From assembly GCA_043738095.1 (NCBI GenBank), contig JAYSZI010000123.1, forward strand, positions 62,001 through 126,000: a stretch of 64,000 nucleotides of DNA, written 5' to 3'. This document shows, piece after piece, positions 16,578 through 29,725 of the stretch. Made by a program: the position numbers and the translations under genes. Position 1 is the first letter of the stretch. The number at the start of each line of letters is the position of its first letter. The notes under the pieces were generated by a model that was not told where the DNA came from, searched no databases, and worked only from the letters and a program-made list of their open reading frames with translations. This DNA is from Lysobacter_K sp043738095 (GTDB taxonomy: Bacteria; Pseudomonadota; Gammaproteobacteria; Xanthomonadales; Xanthomonadaceae).

Positions 16578-18071
16578 TCACGCCGCGCGATCGATCAGCC
16601 ACTGGCTCAGCAATCCGACCGGGCGGCCGGTCGCCATGCCGCGCTTGCCTTCGTCGTTGGCGACACCGGCGATATCCAGGTGCGCCCAGCGCTGACCCTC
16701 GGTGAAGCGCGCCAGGAAGCAGCCGGCGGTGATCGCGCCGGCCCAGCGGCCGCCGATGTTGTAGACGTCGGCAAATGTGGACTCGAGCTGGGTCTGGTAC
16801 TCGTCCCATAGCGGCAGGCGCCAGCCGCGATCGAACACGTGCTCGCCGGCACTGAGCAGCTCGTCGGCGAGATCGTCGTCCTTGCTCATGATGCCGCAGG
16901 CGTACTTGCCCAGCGCGATCACGCAGGCGCCGGTCAGGGTGGCGACGTCAAGCAGCGCGGCGGGTTCGAAACGCTGCGCATAGGTCAGCGCATCGCACAG
17001 GATCAGGCGACCTTCGGCATCGGTGTTGCCGACTTCGATGGTTTTGCCCGACATGCTGGTCAGCACGTCGGAGGGGCGGTAGCTGTCGGCGTCGGGCATG
17101 TTCTCGACCGCCGGCACGATCACCACCAGGTTGATGGGCAGCTGCATGCCGACCGCGGCCACGAACGTGCCCATGACGTTGGCGGCGCCGCACATGTCGT
17201 ACTTCATCTCCTCGATCCCACCCTGGGTCTTGAGGTTGATGCCACCCGTGTCGAAGGTGATGCCCTTGCCGACCATCACATAGGGCTTGGCGTCACCGCC
17301 GTTGGTGTACTTGAGCACGATCAACTTGGGCGGATTGGCCGAGCCGCGCGACACCGCGAGCAGCGAACCCATGCCGAGCTCCTGCATCTGCGCGCGATCG
17401 AGCACCTCGCATTGGGTGTGATCGAAACGGCCGGCGAATTCCTGCGCCTGCGCGGCGAGATAGCCCGGGTTGCAGATGTTCGGCGGCAAGTTGCCGAGCT
17501 CGCGCGCGAACTTTACGCCGGCGGCAATCGCCTGGCCCTGCGCGAGCGCGGCGTCGTCATCGGCATCGGTGCCGATCGCGCGGATCGACAGCGTGCGCAG
17601 GCCGGGCTCGTCTTTCTTCTTGGCTTTGTCGCCGAGTGTGGCGATGTAGCGATAGCACGCATGATCAGCGGCAACTGCGGCCTGACGGATGGCCCAGGCG
17701 GTATCGCGGCTGCTCACGGTGACGTCGGACAGGGTGAACAACGCATGCGCGGCCGGGCCGGTCTTGAGCGCGCGCGCGGCATCGCCGGTGGCCTTGAGGT
17801 ATTGCGGCACGCCGAACTTGGCGGCCTCGCCCAGGCCGACCACCAGCACGCGCGGCGCAGTGATGCCGGGCAGGTCGTGCAGCATCGCGGTCTTGCCGGT
17901 CTTGCCGCTCGCATCGCCGCGTTCCAGCAGTGTGCTGATGCGGCCGCCGCTGGCGTCGTCGAGAGCAAGTCCGGACGGCGTAAGGGTGTTATCGGCGAAC
18001 GCGCCTATCACGATGCAGTCGGTGGTGACGGCAGCGGGCGCGTCGCGGTTCAGGTCGAATTCGAGGGCCAT
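16578..18071 (-). CDS. pepA: Leucyl aminopeptidase (cytosol aminopeptidase)
   Basis: M17-family dizinc aminopeptidase (497 aa). The signature NTDAEGRL is present in KTIEVGNTDAEGRLILCDAL, as is the metal-ligand region VGKGITFDTGGINLK. In E. coli PepA also acts as a DNA-binding accessory factor for Xer recombination and transcriptional control; xerD lies 3.5 kb away, but whether that role exists here is unknown. ATG 18071 gives the family start (M-A-L-E-F). It is divergent from lptF across 183 bp. Confidence 0.96.
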   Translation of the reverse strand: MALEFDLNRDAPAAVTTDCIVIGAFADNTLTPSGLALDDASGGRISTLLERGDASGKTGKTAMLHDLPGITAPRVLVVGLGEAAKFGVPQYLKATGDAARALKTGPAAHALFTLSDVTVSSRDTAWAIRQAAVAADHACYRYIATLGDKAKKKDEPGLRTLSIRAIGTDADDDAALAQGQAIAAGVKFARELGNLPPNICNPGYLAAQAQEFAGRFDHTQCEVLDRAQMQELGMGSLLAVSRGSANPPKLIVLKYTNGGDAKPYVMVGKGITFDTGGINLKTQGGIEEMKYDMCGAANVMGTFVAAVGMQLPINLVVIVPAVENMPDADSYRPSDVLTSMSGKTIEVGNTDAEGRLILCDALTYAQRFEPAALLDVATLTGACVIALGKYACGIMSKDDDLADELLSAGEHVFDRGWRLPLWDEYQTQLESTFADVYNIGGRWAGAITAGCFLARFTEGQRWAHLDIAGVANDEGKRGMATGRPVGLLSQWLIDRAA

Positions 18072-18254
18072 CCAACAGATTCCGGGCAGATATGAGGGGG
18101 GTTGTTTCCGTACAATCGCTCGGCGCAGTGCGGGCAAGCCCCTTGGGAGCAGCCCGCCTTCGGGGGTTTACCCCAGCGCGTGGCGCAATCCCTGCGCCAT
18201 CGAACGAACCCCCGAGTCTAAAGCAACCGCCGCCGATGCCGAAGCCGAGCCCTG

Positions 18255-19349
18255 ATGCCCAAGCTTGACCGCTACCTGATCGGCGAATTCGCCCAGGCCA
18301 CGTTTGCCACGTTGCTGGTGCTGTTGATCGTGAGCTTTGGGGCGGTGATCGCCGACGTGCTCGGCGACGTGGCCGCCGGGCGTGTACCGGTCGGGATGAT
18401 GCTGCCGCAGCTGGGTCTGGTGCTGCTGCGCTACCTGCCGCTGATCCTGCCGCTGGCGCTGATGCTGGGCATGATGCTGGCGGTGGGGCGGTTGTACCGC
18501 GATTCGGAAATGCCGGTGATCGCCGCGGCCGGCGTCGGCCCGCGCCGGCTGCTGACGCCGGTGCTGTGGGTCGCGCTGCCGGTCGTGGCCGCGGTCGCGG
18601 CCTGCTCGCTGTGGCTGGGGCCGTGGGCCGAGCGCGTGTCCAAGCAGATGATCAACGAGGCCAGTCGGAACTTGATCGTGGCGGGGTTGGAGCCCGGGCG
18701 CTTCACCGGCTTGGCCGACGGCGGGGTGGTGTTTATCGGCAGCATGTCCAGCGACGGTAGCCGCTTCCGCCGGGTGTTCATCTATCGGCAATCCGATGAC
18801 CGTCTCGATGTCACCACCTCTGACGACGGTGAACTGGCGATCGACGAGAACGGCCATCGGTTCATCGTCCTCAACAACGGTTTTGAGGTCGAAGGGCCGC
18901 GCGCGAACGGTCGCGACTTCAACTTGATGCGCTACGTCCGCAACGAAGTGCAGTTGCCGAGCGGTGAAACCAAGTACGACCCCAAGGCCCCCGACATGCT
19001 GTCGACCTGGGCCTTGCTCAGCGATCCGCGTCCGGCGGCGAAGGCGCAGTTGCACAGCCGCATCGCGCCACCGCTGCTGACGCTGGCATTCGCGCTGCTG
19101 GCGGTGCCGCTGGCGCGCAGCACGCCGCGCCAGGCGCGCTATGGACGGATGCTGATGGGCTTTCTGACCTATCTGGTCGGCATGAACCTGATGCTGATGG
19201 GCGGCAAATGGCTGGAGAATGGCCGGCTGGCCCCGGAACTGGGCCTGTGGTGGCTGGTGCTGCCGCTGCTGGTGGGCGCGCTGTGGCTGTACTTCACCGA
19301 TGGCAGGCTGCGCCGGCCGCGTAATCGCCGCAAGGCGGCAACGGCATGA
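18255..19349 (+). CDS. lptF: LPS export ABC transporter permease LptF
   Basis: Inner-membrane permease (364 aa) of the LptB2FG complex that extracts lipopolysaccharide from the inner membrane. Layout: about three N-terminal helices, a periplasmic beta-jellyroll domain (about residues 130-265), then three C-terminal helices. The N-terminus LDRYLIGEF is typical for LptF. It is followed by lptG after 37 bp, the usual pair. Confidence 0.94.
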   Translation: MPKLDRYLIGEFAQATFATLLVLLIVSFGAVIADVLGDVAAGRVPVGMMLPQLGLVLLRYLPLILPLALMLGMMLAVGRLYRDSEMPVIAAAGVGPRRLLTPVLWVALPVVAAVAACSLWLGPWAERVSKQMINEASRNLIVAGLEPGRFTGLADGGVVFIGSMSSDGSRFRRVFIYRQSDDRLDVTTSDDGELAIDENGHRFIVLNNGFEVEGPRANGRDFNLMRYVRNEVQLPSGETKYDPKAPDMLSTWALLSDPRPAAKAQLHSRIAPPLLTLAFALLAVPLARSTPRQARYGRMLMGFLTYLVGMNLMLMGGKWLENGRLAPELGLWWLVLPLLVGALWLYFTDGRLRRPRNRRKAATA

Positions 19350-19386
19350 CCCGTGCCGCGCGGGTCACGTCGCCGGGAGCGTCCGC

Positions 19387-20487
19387 ATGAAACCCTTTCC
19401 GAAGATCCACGATCTGTACATCGCCCGCATGGTGCTGGGCACGGTGCTGCTGACGTGGGCGGTGCTGCTTGGCCTGGATGTGATGCTGAGCCTGGTCAAC
19501 GAGTTCGGCGACATCGGCAAGGGGCGCTATGGCTTCGGTCAAGCCGTGGTCTACATGGCCTTTACCGTGCCGCGGCGCGCCTACACGCTGTTCCCGACGT
19601 CGGCTGTGATCGGTGCGCTGATGGCGCTGGGGCAACTGGCGGCAACCTCCGAGTTGACCGCGCTGCGCGCGATCGGCTTGTCGCGGCGGCGGATCAGTCT
19701 TGCCGTCGCCGGCTCGCTGGTGTTGTTGACCGGGTTGATGGTCATCAGCGGCGAAACCGCCGGGCCGTGGGGACAACGCCGCGCCGACGCGCTCAAGGCC
19801 TCGGCCAAGTCCAACGACACCATCGTCGCGCGGTACTCCGGCCTGTGGGCGCGCGAGGGCGACGTGATCCTCAACGCCCAGGGCGGTGAACAGCGCGACG
19901 TCAACGGCGACCGCTGGCTGGAATTGCGCGACGTGCGCCTGTACGAATTCGACGACGACGGCCGGCTGCAATCGCTGGCCTTGGCCAAGGTGGCCGAACA
20001 CCGCCCGGGCAAGTGGCTGCTGCGTGACGTCACCCGCACCACGTTCCAGGCCAAATCGGTCAGCCAGGCGCACGTCGCCGAGGAGCGTTGGGATTCCAAA
20101 CTGGACGAGACCGCGCTCAGCGCCGACATTGACCACCCGCGCTACCTGACCTCGGGCAACCTCAGCGGGGCGATCGATTACCGCCAGCGCAATGGGCTGG
20201 ATTCGAGCGAGTTCGAGGAGCATTACTGGGGACGCTGGTTCTACCCGATCAATGTGCTGGCGCTGTGCCTGGCGGCGATTCCGTTCGCGTTTGGCACGTT
20301 GCGCAGCGGCGGTATGGGCAAGCGCCTGTTTATCGGGATTGTGTTTGCGCTGGGGTTTTGGCTGCTGCAGACGCAGTTCGTGCGGCTGGCGGGGGTGTTC
20401 AAGTTCGATTATCGCGTGGCGTATTTGATGCCGACGATGATCATGTTGGGTGTGTCGTTTTGGTTGTTTCGCAAGCGTAGCGGGTGA
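19387..20487 (+). CDS. lptG: LPS export ABC transporter permease LptG
   Basis: Partner of LptF (366 aa) with the same six-helix plus periplasmic beta-jellyroll architecture. Typical segments: IHDLYIARMVLG at the start, SELTALRAIGLSRRRI in the cytoplasmic coupling helix, and the late YPINVLALCLAAIPFAFG helix. A GGGAG element precedes ATG 19387; a longer frame overlapping lptF is rejected. Confidence 0.95.
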   Translation: MKPFPKIHDLYIARMVLGTVLLTWAVLLGLDVMLSLVNEFGDIGKGRYGFGQAVVYMAFTVPRRAYTLFPTSAVIGALMALGQLAATSELTALRAIGLSRRRISLAVAGSLVLLTGLMVISGETAGPWGQRRADALKASAKSNDTIVARYSGLWAREGDVILNAQGGEQRDVNGDRWLELRDVRLYEFDDDGRLQSLALAKVAEHRPGKWLLRDVTRTTFQAKSVSQAHVAEERWDSKLDETALSADIDHPRYLTSGNLSGAIDYRQRNGLDSSEFEEHYWGRWFYPINVLALCLAAIPFAFGTLRSGGMGKRLFIGIVFALGFWLLQTQFVRLAGVFKFDYRVAYLMPTMIMLGVSFWLFRKRSG

Positions 20488-20582
20488 GTGGATGCGGCCT
20501 GCTGGCCAACTGGCTCGCGCCGTGCGAACGGGGTAGAGGGTCTTGTGGCGTTGAACAGGTGGGCTAAGGAACGTCTGATTAA

Positions 20583-20629
20583 GTTGATTCCGTTCGTGGT
20601 GAGCTTGTCGAACCATGAATGGAATCAAC
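20583..20629. repeat. Interspersed hairpin repeat after lptG
   Basis: An 18-bp inverted repeat, GTTGATTCCGTTCGTGGT and ACCATGAATGGAATCAAC, with two mismatches and an 11-nt loop. The sequence resembles the widespread intergenic repeat containing GGTGAGCTTGTCGAACCA. It might also act as a terminator for lptFG, though no U-tract follows. Confidence 0.75.
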
Positions 20630-20689
20630 GGACTGCGACACTCTCGTCGACCGGGCTTTCGACTTGTTCGGACTTTCCCTAAGCAACCG

Positions 20690-20902
20690 CAAAAAGCTTC
20701 CGCCGTAGGCGGGTCACTTTCTTTGAAGGGCCAAAGAAAGTAACCAAAGAAAGGCCCTTCCCCGACAGGGCGAACTTAACCCTGCGGGGCACCGTCGGGA
20801 TTTTCCGACTCGCCATCCTGGCTCGGTCGGAAAACGGCGCACATCCATGTGCGCCGCCCTCCGGGTCTGCGTGCATGGCGCGCAGTTATGGATGTTTGAT
20901 TG
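20690..20902. repeat. Interspersed element with CCAAAGAAAGTAACC core
   Basis: This stretch carries TCACTTTCTTTG and, 4 bp later, CCAAAGAAAGTAACCAAAG, an inverted pair, followed by a second palindromic region (TTTTCCGA...TCGGAAAA, then GGCGCACAT/ATGTGCGCC). Similar blocks recur between genes in many proteobacterial genomes and are often mis-annotated as small ORFs. The 525-bp gap between lptG and the RDD gene holds only this, the hairpin before it and the hexamer array after it. Confidence 0.7.
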
Positions 20903-20996
20903 CAACGGCAACGGCAACGGCAACGGCAACCGCAACCGCAGCGGCAGCGGCAGCGGCAGCGGCAGCGGCAACGCAACGGCAACCGCAACGCAACCG
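20903..20996. repeat. Hexamer array CAACGG/CAGCGG/CAACCG
   Basis: About 94 bp of hexamer repeats drifting from CAACGG to CAGCGG and back, with a few irregular joins. It ends 17 bp from the stop codon of the RDD gene. As at 10.0 kb, a simple-repeat tract sits just past the 3' end of a minus-strand gene. Confidence 0.95.
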
Positions 20997-21013
20997 TCTC
21001 CAGCGGTAAACCG

Positions 21014-21487
21014 CTATTTGTGCTTCGCCTCGCGCTGCATGCGCGTGCCGCTGGCGCGGTCGTGCCAGGTCAGCTGGTCGCGATCGATCCAGGCCCACCA
21101 GAACCCGAGCCCGCCCAGCAGCATCGAAACGGTGCCGACGAGATATCGCACCAGCGCCGCGCGCCACGTCGGCGCACTGCCGTCGGCCGCGTACACGCGC
21201 AAACGCCACGGGCGCATGCCCAGCGTCTGTCCGCCGCGGCGCCAACTCACGATCGCGTAGGCGCCGGTCAGTGCCCAGCACAACAGCCACAAGCCCAGTT
21301 GCGGCGCGCTAAACGGCGCCAGCGGCTGCTGCTCATTGGCGGTGAGGAACGCCGCCGCGGCCGCCATCCACAGCGCCACCATCGGCCAGAGGTCGTAGAA
21401 CAGCGCCAGCCAGCGCCAACCGATCAGCGCCGCGGGCTGGCGTGGGGTCTGGGTGGGTGAGTCTTGCAAAGGTTCGCTCGATGCCAT
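21014..21487 (-). CDS. RDD family membrane protein
   Basis: 157 aa with about three hydrophobic helices: LALFYDLWPMVALWMAAAAAF, LGLWLLCWALTGAYAIV, and VRYLVGTVSMLLGGLGFWWAW. RDD hallmarks are visible, with the first Arg-Asp pair reduced to W-R-W-L-A-L-F-Y-D and the G-Q-T-L-G-M-R-P-W-R-L-R-V segment and W-H-D-R-A-S-G-T near the end intact. RDD proteins are proposed transporters or Na+/H+ antiporters in some bacteria; function here is open. It is divergent from xerD, sharing a short promoter region. Confidence 0.85.
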   Translation of the reverse strand: MASSEPLQDSPTQTPRQPAALIGWRWLALFYDLWPMVALWMAAAAAFLTANEQQPLAPFSAPQLGLWLLCWALTGAYAIVSWRRGGQTLGMRPWRLRVYAADGSAPTWRAALVRYLVGTVSMLLGGLGFWWAWIDRDQLTWHDRASGTRMQREAKHK

Positions 21488-21556
21488 CGCAAAAGGATAA
21501 TCGCTAAGCTGCGGGCGATGATTTCGCGCACGCCGTCCGAACGCCGCACGCAGGCC

Positions 21557-22471
21557 ATGGCATCGCCGCCGACGCCGGAAGCCGACGCTGTCGCGATCGA
21601 CCGCTTCCTCGATGCGCTGTGGGCTGAAAACGGTCTCGCCCAGCCCAGCCTAGACAGCTACCGGCGCGACTTGCAGGGTTTCGCGCGCTGGCGCGAGGGG
21701 CGCGGCGGGGGACTTTCCGGGGCTGACCGCGCTGCGTTGTTCGATTACCTGGCGTGGCGCGCGCGCGAAAATTACTCCCCGCGCAGCAACGCACGCTTGT
21801 TGTCGGCGTTGCGCGCTTACTTCTCCTGGTGCGTGCGCTTGGGCGTGCGTAGCGACGATCCAACCGCGCTGTTGCAACCGCCGAAATTGCCGCGCTCTCT
21901 GCCCAAGGCGCTGACCGAAAGCGAGATCGAGGCCTTGCTCGCCGCGCCCGACATCGAGACGCCGCTGGGCTTGCGCGACCGCGCAATGGTCGAGCTGATG
22001 TATGCGTGTGGTCTGCGCGCAAGCGAATTGGTCAACCTGCCGTCGACCGCCGTGAACCTGCGCCAGGGCGTGCTGCGGGTGATGGGTAAAGGCGCGAAGG
22101 AACGGCTGGTGCCGTTGGGCGAGGAGGCCCAGCATTGGCTGGAACGCTATCTCGCACAGTCGCGGCCGCAGCTGGCCGGCGCGCGCGCGGTGGCGTGGCT
22201 GTTTATCGCCCACAGCGGGGAGCCGCCGAGCCGCCAGCAGTTCTGGCACCTGGTGAAGCGTTACGCCGTCGTGGCCGGTATCGACCCGCGCAAGATCAGC
22301 CCACACGGCCTGCGCCATAGCTTCGCCACGCACTTGCTCAACCACGGCGCCGACCTGCGCGCGCTGCAGATGCTGCTCGGCCACAGCTCGCTGTCGACCA
22401 CCCAGATCTACACGCTGGTGGCGCGCGAGCAGCTCAAGAAATTGCATGCCAAACACCATCCGCGCGGCTGA
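21557..22471 (+). CDS. xerD: Site-specific tyrosine recombinase XerD
   Basis: Chromosome dimer resolution recombinase acting with XerC at dif (304 aa from ATG 21557). All catalytic residues are present: R154 in CGLRASEL, K178 in GKGAKERLVPL, H250 and R253 in HGLRHSFATHLL, H276 in LGHSSLSTTQIYT, and nucleophile Y285. The C-terminal KLHAKHHPRG matches E. coli XerD. An alternative ATG at 21518 would add 13 residues; 21557 aligns best. It is followed by dsbC, the same neighbour as in E. coli. Confidence 0.96.
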   Translation: MASPPTPEADAVAIDRFLDALWAENGLAQPSLDSYRRDLQGFARWREGRGGGLSGADRAALFDYLAWRARENYSPRSNARLLSALRAYFSWCVRLGVRSDDPTALLQPPKLPRSLPKALTESEIEALLAAPDIETPLGLRDRAMVELMYACGLRASELVNLPSTAVNLRQGVLRVMGKGAKERLVPLGEEAQHWLERYLAQSRPQLAGARAVAWLFIAHSGEPPSRQQFWHLVKRYAVVAGIDPRKISPHGLRHSFATHLLNHGADLRALQMLLGHSSLSTTQIYTLVAREQLKKLHAKHHPRG

Positions 22472-22606
22472 ACGCGGCGGGGAGGTCACCGTCTCTCTCC
22501 TCTTTCCGGGGCATCGCAGCCCGGCGCCAGTTCATCCGGGCGTGCCACAATCGCGGAACATTCACCCGCCTGGGCGGTCCTAACCGCCTCCTGCAAGGAT
22601 TTCTTG

Positions 22607-23458
22607 ATGAAGCGCATCCTCCTCGCCGTCATCGGCGCGTTCAGCCTGTCCGCCTGTGCCCAGGCGCCTGATGCGGGCAAAGCACCCGGCACGCAGGCCA
22701 GCACCGCCAGCGTCGCGGCGACCCCCGCAAAAAAAGCGGTCGCGGGCACCCCGGAAGCACGCGCGATTGAGGCTATCCGTCTGCTCAACCCGCAGGTGAA
22801 GGTCGACCGGGTCGGCAAGGCGCCGTTACCGGGTTTCCAGGAGGCACTGGTCGGCGGCCAGGTGGTGTACGTCAGCGACGACGGCCGTTACCTGTTCCTG
22901 CCCGGTTCCGGTGGCGCGCTGTTCGACGCCAACAACCAGAAAAACCTGAGCGAGGTCGCGCTTGCCGGTATGCGCAAGGAACTGCTGCAGACGATCCCGG
23001 CCAGCGAGCGGATCGTGTTCGCGCCGCCGAATCCGAAGCACACCGTGACCGTGTTTACCGACGTCGAGTGTGGTTACTGCCGCAAGCTGCACAACGAGAT
23101 GGCCGAGTACAACAAGCAGGGCATCGCGATCGAATATCTCGCATTCCCGCGCATGGGTATCGGCAGCGAGGACTACAAGAAGATGGTGTCGGTCTGGTGC
23201 GCGCCCGACCGAAAGGCGGCGCTGACCGCAGCCAAGAATGCGGGCCGCGTCGCCAACAAGGACTGCAAGAACTCCGTGAACATGCAGTACGACGTCGGCC
23301 AGCGCGCCGGCCTCACAGGCACGCCGATGATCCTGGCCGCGGACGGCACCCAAATGGGGGGGGGCTACATTCCGGCGGCGGCGCTGCGCGCGGCGCTGGA
23401 CAAGCTCGCGGCCGAAGCCAAGCCCGCGGTCACCGCGGCAAAGGCCGACGAGGCCTGA
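22607..23458 (+). CDS. dsbC: Thiol:disulfide interchange protein DsbC
   Basis: Periplasmic disulfide isomerase/reductase (283 aa). The thioredoxin-fold active site is C155-G-Y-C158 in DVECGYCRKLH; the second conserved cysteine pair is in VWCAPDRK and NKDCKNS; the cis-proline loop is GLTGTPMILAADG. A dimerisation domain precedes it. An AAGGA element lies 8 bp before ATG 22607. Oddity: the signal ends in LSAC at C17, a good lipobox, so the protein may be a membrane-tethered lipoprotein. It follows xerD as in E. coli. Confidence 0.93.
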   Translation: MKRILLAVIGAFSLSACAQAPDAGKAPGTQASTASVAATPAKKAVAGTPEARAIEAIRLLNPQVKVDRVGKAPLPGFQEALVGGQVVYVSDDGRYLFLPGSGGALFDANNQKNLSEVALAGMRKELLQTIPASERIVFAPPNPKHTVTVFTDVECGYCRKLHNEMAEYNKQGIAIEYLAFPRMGIGSEDYKKMVSVWCAPDRKAALTAAKNAGRVANKDCKNSVNMQYDVGQRAGLTGTPMILAADGTQMGGGYIPAAALRAALDKLAAEAKPAVTAAKADEA

Positions 23459-23498
23459 TCGGTCTGCAGTCGCAAGCGGACCACCTCGGCCCCACCCG

Positions 23499-23528
23499 CC
23501 GCCGCCTCCCGGGCGGCGGTGTCGTTTC
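23499..23528 (+). terminator. Possible terminator after dsbC
   Basis: Stem CCGCCGCC/GGCGGCGG with a 5-nt loop, followed by TGTCGTTTC. The stem is strong but the U-tract is short, so this is a moderate candidate. It sits 40 bp past dsbC and 80 bp before purL. Confidence 0.5.
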
Positions 23529-23606
23529 AGGCCGGGGTTCCAGCAGCCGGACCATCGCCGTGACCTCCGCTACAATGACCGGCCCGTCGACCCCGGTTCA
23601 CCGGAC

Positions 23607-27818
<4,212 letters not shown>

Positions 27819-27889
27819 GGCCGCGCGCGCCGCGACGGGCGCGCCGTCCGACCTGCTAAAGTCGGTTGCGCAAGGCTTTGGAGGTCGTA

Positions 27890-29617
27890 GTGAACGCAGC
27901 AACGGATCACATGGACAACGCAAATACGGTCGTCGAAACCGTCGACGACCGCATCGTCGAGGCGTTGCTGACAAAGGGCCGCCTCAAGGACGCCGACCTC
28001 GTCCGTGCGCGCCGGCTACAGGAAGAAACCGGCGGCAGTCTGCTCGCGTTGCTGGCCCGTCTAGGGCTCGTGTCCGAGCGTGACCATGCCGAAACCGTGG
28101 CCGAGGTGCTCAACCTGCCGTTGGTCAGTGTCAAGGACGCGCCAGAATTGCCGCCCGAAGGCGTCGCCCTCAGCACCAAGTTCATGAAGCAGTTCCACGT
28201 CTGCGCGGTCGCCGAGAGCGAAACCGCCGTGGACGTCCTGGTAGCCGATCCGCAGGACGCCTACACCCTCGATGCGGTGCGCCTGGCGGTGCAGCGCGAA
28301 GTGCGCCCGCTGGTGGCGTTGCGGTCGGAGATCGACGACCTGGTCGAGCGTTGGCACGGCCAGGGCCGCAGCGCGATGGGTGCGATCGTCGAGACCGCCG
28401 AAGGCGAGGGCAGTGACCTCGACGACGTCGAGCATCTGCGCGACCTCGCCTCGGAAGCGCCGGTGATCCGGCTGGTAAACCTGGTGATCCAGCGCGCGGT
28501 CGAGTTGCGTGCGTCCGATATCCACATCGAACCATTCGAGACCCGGCTCAAGGTGCGCTACCGCGTCGACGGCGTGCTCGCCGAGGGCGAGAGTCCGCCG
28601 GCCAACCTCACCGCGGCGGTGATCAGCCGCATCAAGATCATGGCCAAGCTCAACATCGCCGAGCGCCGGTTGCCGCAGGATGGCCGCATCATGCTGCGCG
28701 TGCAGGGCAAGGAACTCGACCTGCGCGTAAGCACGGTGCCGACCGCGCACGGTGAGTCGGTGGTGATGCGCCTGCTCGATCGTGAAACGGTGGTGCTCGA
28801 CTTCCACCAGCTCGGTTTCACCGACGAATTCCTGCCGCAGTTCGAGCACGTGCTGCAGCAGCCGCATGGCATCTTGCTGGTCACCGGCCCGACCGGCTCG
28901 GGCAAAACCACCACGCTGTACACCGCGCTGAGCAGACTCAACACGGCCAACGTCAAGATCATCACGGTCGAAGACCCGGTCGAATACCAGATCGAAGGCA
29001 TCAACCAGATCCAGGCCAAGCCGCAGATCGGCCTCGACTTCGCTCATGCGCTGCGTTCGATCGTGCGCCAGGATCCGGACATCATCATGATCGGCGAGAT
29101 GCGCGATCTGGAGACCGCGCGCATCGCGATCCAGTCAGCGCTGACGGGTCATCTGGTGCTGAGCACGCTGCACACCAACAACGCCGCCGGCGGTATCACC
29201 CGCCTGCTCGACATGGGCGTTGAGGACTATCTGCTGACCTCGACCATTAACGGCATCCTTGCCCAGCGCCTGGTGCGCCGGCTGGAGCCCACCCACGCCG
29301 AGCGCTACCTCGCCTCACCCGAGGAGATCGAGAAGTTCGGCCTGCGCCGGCACCAGCCAGAGGGCGACATTTACCTATACCACCCGCGCGGCTCGGCGCT
29401 GGCGCCTACCGGCTACAAGGGTCGCTCCACCATCATGGAATTCATGGTGATGAATGACGAGCTGCGACGCGCGGTGATGCGTCACGCCGGCATGGGGGAG
29501 CTGGAACAGATCGCCCGCACCGCCGGCATGCGCACGATGTACGAGGACGGCATCATCAAGGCGCTGGCCGGGGTGACCACGATCGAGGAAGTGCTGCGCG
29601 TGACCGAGGACGGCTGA
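27890..29617 (+). CDS. gspE: Type II secretion ATPase GspE
   Basis: Cytoplasmic hexameric ATPase driving pseudopilus assembly (575 aa). Walker A GPTGSGKTTTLY is near residue 332, the Asp box VEDPVEYQIEGINQ and Walker B DPDIIMIGEMRD follow, and the His box is TGHLVLSTLHTNNA. N1 and N2 domains precede. GGAGG lies 5 bp before GTG 27890, so I prefer this over ATG 27911. Oddity: the C-terminal segment (about 464-510) that in most GspE proteins carries two C-x-x-C pairs for zinc has no cysteine at all. First gene of the secretion operon. Confidence 0.95.
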   Translation: MNAATDHMDNANTVVETVDDRIVEALLTKGRLKDADLVRARRLQEETGGSLLALLARLGLVSERDHAETVAEVLNLPLVSVKDAPELPPEGVALSTKFMKQFHVCAVAESETAVDVLVADPQDAYTLDAVRLAVQREVRPLVALRSEIDDLVERWHGQGRSAMGAIVETAEGEGSDLDDVEHLRDLASEAPVIRLVNLVIQRAVELRASDIHIEPFETRLKVRYRVDGVLAEGESPPANLTAAVISRIKIMAKLNIAERRLPQDGRIMLRVQGKELDLRVSTVPTAHGESVVMRLLDRETVVLDFHQLGFTDEFLPQFEHVLQQPHGILLVTGPTGSGKTTTLYTALSRLNTANVKIITVEDPVEYQIEGINQIQAKPQIGLDFAHALRSIVRQDPDIIMIGEMRDLETARIAIQSALTGHLVLSTLHTNNAAGGITRLLDMGVEDYLLTSTINGILAQRLVRRLEPTHAERYLASPEEIEKFGLRRHQPEGDIYLYHPRGSALAPTGYKGRSTIMEFMVMNDELRRAVMRHAGMGELEQIARTAGMRTMYEDGIIKALAGVTTIEEVLRVTEDG

Positions 29618-29654
29618 CACCACGGGGTCGCCGACTTATAAAACCCCACCCTCT

Positions 29655-29674
29655 GAAGCCGGTCTGCCGGCTTC
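29655..29674 (+). promoter_or_regulatory. Hairpin between gspE and the autotransporter gene
   Basis: Perfect 8-bp stem GAAGCCGG/CCGGCTTC with loop TCTG. No immediate U-run follows (the first T-run is 14 bp downstream), so it might attenuate or protect RNA ends rather than fully terminate. It separates gspE from the inserted gene. Confidence 0.5.
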
Positions 29675-29725
29675 TGCGGTTCGCATTTTCAAGCAACCCA
29701 AATCCGATAAAAGGGCTTCATCTTT

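Noticed and set aside
20679..20988. Small ORFs between lptG and the RDD gene (for example ending GLSLVTFFGPSKKVTR)
   Set aside because: They come from an interspersed repeat with a CCAAAGAAAGTAACC core that is often mis-called as a gene; no Shine-Dalgarno or conservation argument.
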